Of a stretch of 64,000 nucleotides of DNA, positions 16,941-25,483 are shown piece by piece. The DNA lies in assembly GCA_017399445.1 (NCBI GenBank), contig JAFQCM010000037.1, forward strand, positions 17,899 through 81,898, written 5' to 3'. The position numbers were made by a program, and so were the translations under genes. Under the pieces are notes generated by a model, which saw only the letters and a program-made list of their open reading frames with translations, was not told the origin of the DNA and did no database searches. The first letter of the stretch is position 1, and the number at the start of each line of letters is the position of its first letter. Source of the stretch: Lachnospiraceae bacterium. Lineage in GTDB: Bacteria > Bacillota > Clostridia > Lachnospirales > Lachnospiraceae.

Positions 16941-18008
16941 CTACTTTACTGTATCTACTAAAATTCCCTCTTCAGTAATATAAATCGCACGTATAAAGTT
17001 ATTCCTTCCATCTATTGCCACTTTCTCTTTTGTAGATAGATTGATTGCAAAAAGAATATAATCCCCCTCGATTTCTTTATCCATTACATTCTCTCCTATT
17101 ACTTTCTTATTTTCTTCATCTTCTTGATTCTCAGAATTCCCAGCTATTATTTCCGCCTGCAATACGTCCGCAGATATTCCAAAATTGATATAATAAGCAT
17201 GCTGTGCGTCTGCTCCAACCAAAAAAGCATTAGATACTAAAGGCGTATATGCTGAGCCATCTAATTCCACATGCATCACATTAGTTCCATTTTGAACAAT
17301 CAAACCATCCGACAAATAAAATCTCTGAATATTATCAGCAACATCATATATTCTTCTAGATTCAATAGAATATCGTACTACTTTTTCCGCATCATTCAAG
17401 TAAAATATATGATTTCCATATAATGCGAACTGATGTATGGAATCATTTATCAATTTGTTGACTTTATTGTTTTCTATATTATAAGCATATAGTGCATCAC
17501 AATCTGTTTCATTGATGAAATATACTGTGTCATTCGTCGCAATAATTTCACCAACGGAATCCTTTCCCGAATACACTCTTTTCCCATCAACAACTACTTT
17601 AAGTCCACCAGTTTTTGTATCACAAAAAGCAACCACTTGACCTATTTCATTTCTGTTATTCCTATTAACATTGCAATTCCAAGCGTTTCCTGCCAAAGCA
17701 ATATTATTAGGTATTCCAAGCATGTTCTGTTCATACCACTCTAACGCTAATGCATTTCCCCTAACTCCAACATTATCATAAAGAGTATTTAATGTCTCAC
17801 TATCCGTTGCCTGCAAATATTGGTTCAAAATTTCCGTTTTGGCATTATCTCTTACTATTGACAAAATCATTGTCATAAAAAGAGAGAACCCAACAAAAAG
17901 CAATGTAGACAACCTAAACATCCATTTGCGTTTTGGCACTCTCTTGTATTTTTTATCCATTTCTTCTTGAAAGTATTGTTCCAAATTTTTTGTACTTTTT
18001 ACCATCAT
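16941..18008 (-). CDS. Membrane-anchored beta-propeller-like protein (DUF5050-like)
   Basis: 355 residues. A basic cytoplasmic N-terminus of about 28 residues is followed by one transmembrane helix (STLLFVGFSLFMTMILSIV) and a long extracellular domain. The outer part has repeated units such as DTVYFINETDCDALYAYNIE, GNHIFYLNDAEKVVRYSIES and DGLIVQNGTNVMHVELDG, resembling the short beta-propeller blades of DUF5050 proteins. It is the last gene of the Hxs locus and directly abuts the 268-residue gene, so it is probably co-expressed. A role in displaying or binding the modified peptide is a guess. Confidence 0.6.
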   Translation of the reverse strand: MMVKSTKNLEQYFQEEMDKKYKRVPKRKWMFRLSTLLFVGFSLFMTMILSIVRDNAKTEILNQYLQATDSETLNTLYDNVGVRGNALALEWYEQNMLGIPNNIALAGNAWNCNVNRNNRNEIGQVVAFCDTKTGGLKVVVDGKRVYSGKDSVGEIIATNDTVYFINETDCDALYAYNIENNKVNKLINDSIHQFALYGNHIFYLNDAEKVVRYSIESRRIYDVADNIQRFYLSDGLIVQNGTNVMHVELDGSAYTPLVSNAFLVGADAQHAYYINFGISADVLQAEIIAGNSENQEDEENKKVIGENVMDKEIEGDYILFAINLSTKEKVAIDGRNNFIRAIYITEEGILVDTVK

Positions 18009-18009
18009 A

Positions 18010-18792
18010 TCACCCCCATATCCAATAAGCTGTTAATGCAAGCAGGTAAGTAATCAAGGCAACTACTCTCCCTGATACACTAAATAATACCGAACTACCA
18101 GAAAATTGACCCATAACCAAACAAATGGAGATAAAACTCCAAAAAAGCTTCTTCATAAATATTCTATTTTCTACAATCTGTAGTCTTATATGAACAGTTC
18201 CTTCTTTTCTATAAATGTCCCTATATACTCTTTTCTTTTCAGCAATTTCAGATGCACTTATGCAGTAAATTTCATCCTTCAACATTTCAGAAATCTGTAT
18301 TTCCAATGCTTCAATATCTATCGAATGAAATAATTCTAATTTACTATCTAATGAAAGTATTGTTTCTGGAGAAAAAATACTCCACACATCATATTCTGAA
18401 ATATTTGTTATATTGATACCAGTCTTTTTTTGTTTCAACACAAGACGATACAATTCACTCATAGAGCGTACATCGAAAAAATTAGGTTTCTTTAAACGCT
18501 TTAACTGTCGCACATCTCCATAGCATATTGTTTCATACAGTTTACGAATGCAGTCCTCTAAAAAAACAACAATCTCTTTTACTTCCATTAACTGCTCATA
18601 CGTAGCTTCTTGTAATTTATCCGGAGAATAATAATCATCCATAACAGATGTAGCCCCCTGATAAACTTGTAATGCTTTGTACTCCGTCATCTCTATAATT
18701 TCTGTAATCAACAATCGTTTCTTAACTTCCGCATTGTCCTGCTTGCATGCTGACAATAATGTATATAGTTTCCCAGTTGATATCTTTAACAT
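18010..18792 (-). CDS. Uncharacterised protein with two C-terminal membrane helices
   Basis: About 260 residues, not recognised. The first 200 are helical, charged and without signal peptide. Two hydrophobic segments close the protein (LFWSFISICLVMGQ and VVALITYLLALTAYWIW), so it is tail-anchored with a cytoplasmic body. One base separates it from the downstream beta-propeller-like gene. ATG at 18792 is preferred because GGATGA precedes it; a TTG at 18816 is the alternative. The 282-base gap upstream carries no clear gene apart from an out-of-frame extension of HxsA. Confidence 0.55.
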   Translation of the reverse strand: MLKISTGKLYTLLSACKQDNAEVKKRLLITEIIEMTEYKALQVYQGATSVMDDYYSPDKLQEATYEQLMEVKEIVVFLEDCIRKLYETICYGDVRQLKRLKKPNFFDVRSMSELYRLVLKQKKTGINITNISEYDVWSIFSPETILSLDSKLELFHSIDIEALEIQISEMLKDEIYCISASEIAEKKRVYRDIYRKEGTVHIRLQIVENRIFMKKLFWSFISICLVMGQFSGSSVLFSVSGRVVALITYLLALTAYWIWG

Positions 18793-19098
18793 AGTTTTAT
18801 CATCCAATCTAATCAATCAAATGGTGTAATCTCATCGTTTCTTTTATCAGTTATTGTTCTAGATTCGATTTTCGATGTATCATTCCCTAATGACTGATTT
18901 AAGCTTATTTTTTCAAAATTTTCATGTGAGGATCACATAGCAAACGTACATTGTTTATTTCCCTCATTTTTTGCATAACCATTAAATATTAAATGAAACA
19001 AAATCAACTTAACAGATTTTTCGTATACTATATTCCAACTCCTGGAATTGACGCATATAGTCTCACTCCACGAGAGCCTGTGTTAACTCCGAATCCTT

Positions 19099-19626
19099 TC
19101 ACTCTTGTGTATTTGGTGGAATGCTAACAACTGTATTTACCACCGTATCAACATCAATAGAAGTATTAGCCTGCGGAACTTGAATTCCTGATACATCTCC
19201 CACTTCAATACCTGCAATTTTTGTTGTTACTGTGGTATCAGATACAAATCCAGAAGAATCTGTCGCACTATAATGTGAGGTGTTACTATGCGAAGCATGA
19301 TTGCTGTGATTGCTATGGCTTCCATGATTGCTATGACTACTATGGCTACTATGTGTACTTGAAGACGTATGGCTAGAATGTGATCTATGGCTACTGTGAC
19401 TACTATGACCGCCCGAACCGGAACTATGTGATCTGTGACTACTATGTGATCTATGGCTACTATGCGATCTGTGATCAGCAAAAACTTCATCGTACATCAA
19501 TAAACTTAGCACTAAAACCATTGTTCCCATTGCGATTACTTTATTTCTGGTTATGTTTCCTTCTTCTTCATATAAGAAATCATTTATTGACTTTTTTATC
19601 TGTGGAAATAATTCATCATTATTCAT
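19099..19626 (-). CDS. hxsA: His-Xaa-Ser repeat protein HxsA (modified-peptide substrate)
   Basis: 175 residues. A charged N-terminus is followed by a hydrophobic segment (VIAMGTMVLVLSLLMYDEVFA), then about 70 residues dominated by His-x-Ser units (HSSHRSHSS, HSNHGSHSNH), then a 50-residue Thr/Val-rich tail. His-Xaa-Ser repeats beside two radical SAM genes define the Hxs systems described by Haft and Basu, in which HxsA is the proposed target of modification by HxsB and HxsC. The modification and its function are unknown. The repeat DNA (19265-19490) is low complexity and makes long false frames on other strands. An alternative frame at the 3' end is reported separately. Confidence 0.8.
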   Translation of the reverse strand: MNNDELFPQIKKSINDFLYEEEGNITRNKVIAMGTMVLVLSLLMYDEVFADHRSHSSHRSHSSHRSHSSGSGGHSSHSSHRSHSSHTSSSTHSSHSSHSNHGSHSNHSNHASHSNTSHYSATDSSGFVSDTTVTTKIAGIEVGDVSGIQVPQANTSIDVDTVVNTVVSIPPNTQE

Positions 19627-19638
19627 TATTGATTCTCC

Positions 19639-20706
19639 CTATTCTGATATACTTGTACATACACCGTTGCTCCAGTATGTGCCATATATCGTTGATGAGC
19701 TCTTATGATACTTACATGTTCCCGATGGTTTATTATCAGAAAACTTCCCTTCAAGATATGGCACATTTGAAGATGTATAATAATATATACCCTGCCCATT
19801 CATTTTATCATTGACCCATGCTCCATCGTATTTAGCTCCATCTGACCATGTATATGTTCCAGTACCACTTTTTAAACATCTCGACACTTCACCACTATAC
19901 TTATCACCGTTGTAGTAGGTTATTGATACTTTCCCACTAAAGGTGCCATTTGAATATATACCTTTATAAACATCACCGTTTTTTAAAGTTGCTGTTAACT
20001 CTCCAGTTGCAACTCCATCTTCCAAGTTCAGGACAAAAATTCCCTCTTCGTTCTTGATAGTATAAGTACCATTTCCAGAAAACTCATTATTTTCAAAGGT
20101 TCCTGCAAGAATATTACCATCAGAAAATGTATATACACCATTCCCCGAATATTTGTCCTCGCTCCAGGAGCCTTCATAAACAGCCCCATCTACATATTTA
20201 AAAATCCCATTTCCTGAACGTTGCCCTTTCAAGAAATCTCCCGTATATGTAGCACCATCGATATATTTGTATGTACCAGAGCCTGATATACGGTCATCAT
20301 CAAACAAACCAACATAAGAATTTCCATTATTCCACTGCATTTCTCCAGTTCCATCTCGCAAATTATTGTCAAACTCACCAATATAAACATCTCCATTGCT
20401 CCATGTTAGTACACCAGTACCTGCTTTAAGTTCTTCAACAATTTCTCCCTCGTAGGTATCACCATTATAGTAATACAGTGTCCCTGTTCCACTTATCACA
20501 TCTTCAATAGTTGAACCTATGTATATTCCTTCATTGAGCTCATGGTACTCGAAATCATTATTCTCTGTTAACTCAACAACAAATGAACTTTGGGTATTGG
20601 AAGTCAATATTCCATAAAACAGCCCCGTCAATGCCACGCCACCTGCGAGTCCCAATACAGTTAATTTCAATTTTCTTTTGTCTGCCTTAAGTCTCTCTAT
20701 AACCAT
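19639..20706 (-). CDS. MORN-repeat membrane protein
   Basis: 355 residues. An N-terminal signal-anchor (LTVLGLAGGVALTGLFYGIL) is followed by about eleven MORN repeats of the form YxGxFxxxxxxGxGxYxxxDG, for example NGDTYEGEIVEELKAGTGVL and DGAKYDGAWVNDKMNGQGIY. MORN repeats form rigid beta-hairpin rods that bind proteins or lipids. Here they would lie outside the membrane. It overlaps the HxsB gene by 10 bases and ends 12 bases before HxsA, so it belongs to the locus. It may scaffold or present HxsA. MORN proteins are not among the classic HxsABCD components. Confidence 0.85.
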   Translation of the reverse strand: MVIERLKADKRKLKLTVLGLAGGVALTGLFYGILTSNTQSSFVVELTENNDFEYHELNEGIYIGSTIEDVISGTGTLYYYNGDTYEGEIVEELKAGTGVLTWSNGDVYIGEFDNNLRDGTGEMQWNNGNSYVGLFDDDRISGSGTYKYIDGATYTGDFLKGQRSGNGIFKYVDGAVYEGSWSEDKYSGNGVYTFSDGNILAGTFENNEFSGNGTYTIKNEEGIFVLNLEDGVATGELTATLKNGDVYKGIYSNGTFSGKVSITYYNGDKYSGEVSRCLKSGTGTYTWSDGAKYDGAWVNDKMNGQGIYYYTSSNVPYLEGKFSDNKPSGTCKYHKSSSTIYGTYWSNGVCTSISE

Positions 20707-22088
20707 GTTTTAAAAATCTCCAATATTTCTATATCTTCATTTATATACTCAAATAATATATCCAAGATCCCCTTATAAATTTTACATCTATATCCGTTCG
20801 CTTGTCTTGAATAAATATTTTGCTCCATTGCATAATTTATGACTGGACATACACCACAATAAGGATGATATACACAATCACAACATTGAGGAATTCCTTC
20901 CAGTACAGAAGCCTGACATGTTACTTTACATACCCTTGATTCCATCAAATCATCATATACTGATTCTTTTACATCACCCAACTGAAAATCTGGCATCCCC
21001 ATCTCTGAAAGCATTCTTCCTTCGTCACAGGTATATATTTTCCCATCGTAATAATATGCCAATTGTCCAATACCAGCTCCGCACGGAGACCGCAATTCCA
21101 TATAATTATCAGATACATGCCCAATAATCTTTCTTAAAAAAATTGAAGCATGACCTTCACATATTCGATAGCCCTCTTTATTACATTGAATTATGGCTGC
21201 AAGTGCTACTTTATAAAATTGTAGAAATTCTTCCGCAGTATATCCAATTTCATCCCAGTGTTCATTTGCATATCCTAGCGGAGTAAGCGGTCTTAAAAAC
21301 AAATAATGCAGATTTAATTCTCTATAAGCATCTACTATAGCTTGTGGATCGCTTAAACTTTTTCGTGTTGTTGTCTGAATTGCCCCAACACCAACCATGT
21401 TTTCCTGTAATCTTTTGATATTGCTACAAACAATATCATAAGTTCCTCCCCCAACAATTCTGGGTCTATTTGAATCATGAATATCCCTATTACCATCAAG
21501 TGAAGTAGATACTGCAAAATCAAATTGTTTAAAGAATGCTATCATCTCATCTGTTAAAAGTAATGTATTCGTAACAACGGTATAAGTTACATTTTTATCA
21601 TTTTTATGAGCTTCGGTATATTCAACTATATATTTTATTACCTCAAAATTCACTAGTGGCTCACCCCCTTGGAATTCAAATGTAATTGAATTACTAGGCG
21701 TCTGCATAGCAATCTCCACAGCTTTTTCTGCTGTTTTCTTATCCATCATCCCTTTACATAGTTGTTCTGAATCTTGTGCTTGACAATAAATACAACACAT
21801 ATTGCAAGCATTAGTCATTACAAAAATGTGTAAACAGGTAGCATCGAAAACATACCTTTTGTTATCTCGATATGGTGTTGATGCCTTCTCAATAAATACA
21901 TTCTCGTCTTCATCGTAAACAAAAAAATATTTCTTTAGCTCTTCAAGCATTGTTTCATCAAGCATATCAAAATTACTATTTATAAGATTTTTAAAATCAA
22001 ACTTATTCAAGAAAAAAAAGTTTCCCTGCTCATTTGTTAATAAATATTTGTCCTTGAATTCCTTAAAATTAAAATAATTAATCTTCAT
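20697..22088 (-). CDS. hxsB: Radical SAM/SPASM maturase HxsB
   Basis: 463 residues. The N-terminal part (YLLTNEQGNFFFL) matches the peptide-recognition region of HxsB-type proteins. The radical SAM core has CNMCCIYC (C-x3-C-x2-C for the SAM-binding cluster) near residue 97 and EFQGGEPLVN. The C-terminal SPASM domain has CGAGIGQLAYYYDGKIYTCDE and CCDCVYHPYCGVCP, which bind auxiliary iron-sulfur clusters. Enzymes of this class make carbon-centred crosslinks or epimerise residues in ribosomal peptides. It overlaps the HxsC gene by 11 bases. HxsA, two genes downstream, is the expected substrate. Confidence 0.82.
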   Translation of the reverse strand: MKINYFNFKEFKDKYLLTNEQGNFFFLNKFDFKNLINSNFDMLDETMLEELKKYFFVYDEDENVFIEKASTPYRDNKRYVFDATCLHIFVMTNACNMCCIYCQAQDSEQLCKGMMDKKTAEKAVEIAMQTPSNSITFEFQGGEPLVNFEVIKYIVEYTEAHKNDKNVTYTVVTNTLLLTDEMIAFFKQFDFAVSTSLDGNRDIHDSNRPRIVGGGTYDIVCSNIKRLQENMVGVGAIQTTTRKSLSDPQAIVDAYRELNLHYLFLRPLTPLGYANEHWDEIGYTAEEFLQFYKVALAAIIQCNKEGYRICEGHASIFLRKIIGHVSDNYMELRSPCGAGIGQLAYYYDGKIYTCDEGRMLSEMGMPDFQLGDVKESVYDDLMESRVCKVTCQASVLEGIPQCCDCVYHPYCGVCPVINYAMEQNIYSRQANGYRCKIYKGILDILFEYINEDIEILEIFKTWL

Positions 22089-23202
22089 TTTTCTTCCTTA
22101 TTGGTAATACTTGTGGATTCATTACCTGCTTTGTAGAATAGAAAAAGCCTCCACAAATTTCTTTTACAAAACATTCCTCACACTCATCCATAAAACGTAC
22201 TTTGTAATCTGTTATACTTTTTGCCGCAATATGCCAATAGCCTCTATCCAATGCACACAACGGGAAATTATATAATTGCACATCAATGCCCGCCTTTACA
22301 AGCAAATCAATCGCTGCTTTTGACTTTTGAAAAACTTCTGAATAATCCACCCAAAGACTCTCTCTATTAATTGCAGCATTTCCCATCATCTCCATACCTA
22401 TAAAATTAACACAAAAAACTCCCTTATAGCTATTTGCAATATATTGTGCTGTTTCCCTTAAATAATCTATATTCTTTTTTGAAACAACAATCCGTATCTC
22501 AACTTTTTGTCTTTCTTTCAGAAGATTTTTAATGCCCCTATCCGTTTGAACAAAGCTCCCTTTTGACTGTGTTATCTTATCATGAAGCTCTGGAAATGAT
22601 GCATGGAGCGGAATTGCAAATCTCATCCCCTTTGGAGTAACCTTTAAAACTTTCTGTAAGAATACTTTATCCGCCATTGACCTCCCATTCGTCAAAAGTT
22701 GAAAATCTGAATATGCAAATTTTCCAATCAATGTAGCCATAATCTCAATAAAGTTATCTTTTCCAAGAGTCGGTTCCCCCCCAGTCACATTTATATACTT
22801 GATATCTTCAGGTAAAATATTTATGTACTCTCTCAACCACTCAAGATGTTCCTCATTTTTCTTCTTACGAACATTTTCTGAAAGCGGACACATAACACAA
22901 TTTGAATTACACTGATTTGTCATGAAGATATCAATTTCTCCAGTTCCCTTCTCATGAATTACAAAGAAATACCCATTGGCAGATATTGATACAATATCGC
23001 CTGATGTCAAATTTTTGAACTCACTAACATCACATTCATAGTGCATTTCTGAATTCGAATCATTAATAACCAGATATTCGTTCTTAATATATGCTTTTAA
23101 ACCTTCTCTCTGAAAATATTTTATTCTTTCTTCATCAGCACAATCCGCATCTATAAATAAGAGCAACCTATCACCCTGATTCCAGTCTAATATCTTTCCC
23201 AT
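22078..23202 (-). CDS. hxsC: Radical SAM maturase HxsC
   Basis: 374 residues. About 95 N-terminal residues without known motifs precede a radical SAM domain with TNQCNSNCVMC (C-x3-C-x2-C) and NVTGGEPTLGK. A short cysteine-bearing C-terminus follows (CALDRGYW, MDECEECFVKEICGGFF), which may hold an auxiliary cluster. Placement beside HxsB and HxsA identifies it as the second maturase of an Hxs system. It starts directly after the prepilin peptidase stop codon, consistent with one transcript. Confidence 0.8.
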   Translation of the reverse strand: MGKILDWNQGDRLLLFIDADCADEERIKYFQREGLKAYIKNEYLVINDSNSEMHYECDVSEFKNLTSGDIVSISANGYFFVIHEKGTGEIDIFMTNQCNSNCVMCPLSENVRKKKNEEHLEWLREYINILPEDIKYINVTGGEPTLGKDNFIEIMATLIGKFAYSDFQLLTNGRSMADKVFLQKVLKVTPKGMRFAIPLHASFPELHDKITQSKGSFVQTDRGIKNLLKERQKVEIRIVVSKKNIDYLRETAQYIANSYKGVFCVNFIGMEMMGNAAINRESLWVDYSEVFQKSKAAIDLLVKAGIDVQLYNFPLCALDRGYWHIAAKSITDYKVRFMDECEECFVKEICGGFFYSTKQVMNPQVLPIRKKNED

Positions 23203-24225
23203 TTATTTTACAATCCTTATAAAAAAATATAATATTTCACCTGCAACAATAAATATTGCGAATGGAATTTTTCTCACAATCGTAATGGTTTCACGACCAT
23301 ATTTACTATTCCTCCACCTTTTTATAGCATCTACTTCCTCTTCTTTTAACCGACTTCTCATATCTTCACTTGTTGTTTTCGGCAATCCCTTGATTCTAGA
23401 AGGAATAAACATCGTCACTGTGGCATATGATAATACCATACCTCTTTTTACAGTATCTGTAGCAATTTCTTTGTAATTATAACCATTCAACAAATACCTA
23501 AGTACCAGCGCCACCAATAAAATTCCATAAGCGTATAGCTCAAATGTATCAAATGTAATACTCCGCACAAAAAATAAATTCACTCCCAAAATTCCTATCA
23601 GCAAGTACCATCGTCTGAATACTTTTTTACTATGAATTACAATTGCAACAAATATATTCATGAAGCTAAAAAGTAATTGGTTCTCATAGTAAATATCGCC
23701 CGTTATAAATTTTAGTATCTCACTTAACCCTCTTAGATACAAAAAACTTATTAAATAGCCTTTAGCAAAGTTTATTATACCATCCCATCCATTGTTCTTT
23801 TCTGCATAAAACTTCTCCCTCTTAATAAACAGAACTACTGAATCGATAATAATGTATCCGTATGCTATCAAAAAAACAAATATTATTGCATTTAACCCTG
23901 GTGCAAATGAAAATACATCATTATCATATAATCTAGCAGGAAACAACAAATTAACACATATTAGTAACTTGCTATCACCGGCCGCCCAGAAATGAAAACT
24001 ATATAATGCTATTGCAAATACTATCATCACTAAAAAGTTACATAAATAAATCACCAAAAATTCACTTCCAAACAAGGGGAAATAAATGCTATTAATAATA
24101 GCTCCTCCTATTGCAGCGATTGCTAATGCCTTATTCTGAATAATCCCTTGCTTTATATCCGTGTATGTAACATATATTCCCAATATGACTATAATAGTCA
24201 TTAACGCAGCTTCGCATAATAACAT
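23203..24225 (-). CDS. Prepilin peptidase-like A24 aspartic protease
   Basis: 340 residues with about eight membrane helices. The two catalytic aspartates of the GxGD family are visible in TYTDIKQGIIQNK near residue 22 and FHFWAAGDSKLLICVNLLFPAR near residue 88, the arrangement of CpaA/TadV-type prepilin peptidases. The extra C-terminal half is unusually long for CpaA (about 150 residues). No pilin or pilus assembly gene is in view. Its place between HxsD-like and HxsC genes suggests it processes HxsA or another peptide of this locus. GGAAGGA precedes the ATG. Confidence 0.8.
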   Translation of the reverse strand: MLLCEAALMTIIVILGIYVTYTDIKQGIIQNKALAIAAIGGAIINSIYFPLFGSEFLVIYLCNFLVMIVFAIALYSFHFWAAGDSKLLICVNLLFPARLYDNDVFSFAPGLNAIIFVFLIAYGYIIIDSVVLFIKREKFYAEKNNGWDGIINFAKGYLISFLYLRGLSEILKFITGDIYYENQLLFSFMNIFVAIVIHSKKVFRRWYLLIGILGVNLFFVRSITFDTFELYAYGILLVALVLRYLLNGYNYKEIATDTVKRGMVLSYATVTMFIPSRIKGLPKTTSEDMRSRLKEEEVDAIKRWRNSKYGRETITIVRKIPFAIFIVAGEILYFFIRIVK

Positions 24226-24226
24226 A

Positions 24227-24436
24227 TCAAAATCCTTCCCGATTAGATAAACCTATCAGATAATTTTCAAATTCATTTATTGTTCTATTCGTTGAAACCT
24301 TACAGTTTTTGAAGGAACATACCCAATACTCTTTTTTTTCTGACAACTGAATCAAAGCCAATTGAGAAAAGTCCGCTATAGCCTGCAATATAAATTTCTT
24401 ATCATATATCTTTCTATTCAAATATAATTTATTCAT
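24227..24436 (-). CDS. Small HxsD-like protein (second copy)
   Basis: About 69 residues. LYLNRKIYDKKFILQAIADFSQLALIQL and EFENYLIGLSN align by eye with the upstream HxsD protein (LYTKEVVMKTAFVFTDNIFIHI and QFENELIAQE). It therefore looks like a paralogue, probably a peptide-binding or chaperone subunit for the maturases. ATG at 24436 is preferred; it overlaps the HxsD stop by 8 bases, with GGAGA just before it. A frame is also open from 24448. Confidence 0.55.
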   Translation of the reverse strand: MNKLYLNRKIYDKKFILQAIADFSQLALIQLSEKKEYWVCSFKNCKVSTNRTINEFENYLIGLSNREGF

Positions 24437-24785
24437 CTTCTCCATCAAACCAATCTGTTAATATTTCATCAGCATTAAACTCTTCCATCTCTTCTTGCTC
24501 ATTCAACCCCGTATTAACAATCGTTGACGAAAGTGATCTGGCCACAATCATTTCTCGAATATTTTTTGTTCTCTCGGCTACAAATAATCTGGTTTCTTGT
24601 GCTATCAATTCATTCTCAAACTGTGCATACATTTCCTCTTCTGATATATCATTCTTTGCTTTTAATGTAATAAGATAATCCTTCTCATCCACATCTATAT
24701 GAATAAAAATATTATCAGTAAACACAAAAGCTGTTTTCATCACAACTTCCTTCGTATATAATTCTTTAGAATACTTCCGCATCAT
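24429..24785 (-). CDS. hxsD: HxsD-like protein of the His-Xaa-Ser system
   Basis: 118 residues, soluble. LYTKEVVMKTAFVFTD, DYLITLKAKNDISEE and FENELIAQETRLFVAERTKNIREMIVARSL fit the HxsD pattern (a short beta-rich half followed by a helix ending in NxLxxQ-type wording). An acidic tail of about 25 residues follows. HxsD is the fourth member of Hxs loci, with no assigned chemistry; partner binding to the maturases is the likeliest role. GGAAAGGATGG provides the ribosome-binding site. Assignment rests on recollected family pattern and context. Confidence 0.6.
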   Translation of the reverse strand: MMRKYSKELYTKEVVMKTAFVFTDNIFIHIDVDEKDYLITLKAKNDISEEEMYAQFENELIAQETRLFVAERTKNIREMIVARSLSSTIVNTGLNEQEEMEEFNADEILTDWFDGEDE

Positions 24786-24823
24786 TCCATCCTTTCCTTA
24801 TATATATCTATGATTTACATCTT

Positions 24824-25018
24824 TTACAAGGTGTATGCCCATCCATAATAATTTGCTCCAGTATAAGTTAGGTCCCTTTCACTATTACCAGTTTTATGCT
24901 CCATCAATATTCCATGCTGAACATTATAAGTATACCCCTTAAAACAAATACCATCTCCATTGTATTCAACCGAAAACGCTTCAATACTTACTCCAAAGGC
25001 ATGAATTTTCTCCCACAC
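24824..25018 (-). CDS. Small unrecognised ORF at the head of the Hxs locus
   Basis: A 64-codon frame beginning with GTG and lacking a good ribosome-binding site; a stop lies three codons upstream. The product is rich in Gly, Tyr and Asn (EYNGDGICFKGYTYN, TYTGANYYGWAYTL) and has no signal peptide. It could be a truncated remnant left by the adjacent ISAs1 copy, or a small peptide gene. It may not be translated. Confidence 0.3.
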   Translation of the reverse strand: MWEKIHAFGVSIEAFSVEYNGDGICFKGYTYNVQHGILMEHKTGNSERDLTYTGANYYGWAYTL

Positions 25019-25064
25019 CCAATTTCATAAATATTGCTTTTCAAATTGCTAATATTTCTTCCCG

Positions 25065-25230
25065 CTATTTCATAGGATTAATTCCAATATTAAATCTTTT
25101 CCTTTGCATTGACATTTTCTTCCCCCTGATTTTTCAGCACTTGCTGCCTGCGTTCTAGGGTATCAACGGTTACAACCTTCCCTTTTATATTTCCCCTCTG
25201 TTTTTTTGGTATTGTTTTCTTATACAACAT
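25065..25230 (-). pseudogene. Frameshifted ISAs1-type transposase C-terminus
   Basis: Minus-strand bases 25124-25065 read GKKMSMQRKRFNIGINPMK and stop. The matching end of the transposase at 63913-64000 reads GKKMSMPRKRFNISMNPVK, and the DNA of the two is about three-quarters identical over 60 bases. Just upstream another frame is open from an ATG at 25230 (46 codons), joining only if a G is removed from a run of five. This upstream part is not clearly transposase. The relic lies at the 5' edge of the Hxs locus. Confidence 0.5.
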
Positions 25231-25338
25231 TTATTTCTTTTTTTCAACATTTTCCATCCCAAACGACGCGAACAACATGTATAACGACACAAAGCTACAA
25301 AAAATTTTATAAATGTATTTCTAATAGGTTAAAATTGT

Positions 25339-25366
25339 AACGATTCACAGTTTGCTGTGAACCGTT
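25339..25366. repeat. Short palindromic element
   Basis: Arms AACGATTCACAG (25339-25350) and CTGTGAACCGTT (25355-25366) around a TTTG loop, 11 of 12 positions paired. No T-run follows. It sits alone in the gene-free gap 25019-25471, about 120 bases before the AAA-like/nuclease gene. It may be a dispersed palindromic repeat or an operator. Nothing else clear is in this gap apart from the ISAs1 relic and a duplicated GGATGTGTAAAA just before the start codon at 25484. Confidence 0.4.
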
Positions 25367-25483
25367 CCCAGATATGCACTTTTCCTTATCCAAAAATCAC
25401 TGGAACATTGTATTCTAATGAAAAATTCGTTATACTAACCATAAGGATGTGTAAAATGTATTTTCGAAAGGATGTGTAAAACT

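Noticed and set aside
19227..19490. Long frames opposite or out of phase with hxsA
   Set aside because: They come from the low-complexity His-Ser codon repeats and lack ribosome-binding sites or plausible composition.
19265..19490. CRISPR-like or tandem DNA repeat array
   Set aside because: The short repeated units are codons of the His-Ser repeats, without regular spacers.
23203..24225. Type IV pilus or Tad locus suggested by the prepilin peptidase
   Set aside because: No pilin, assembly ATPase or inner-membrane platform gene is present in the surrounding 15 kb.
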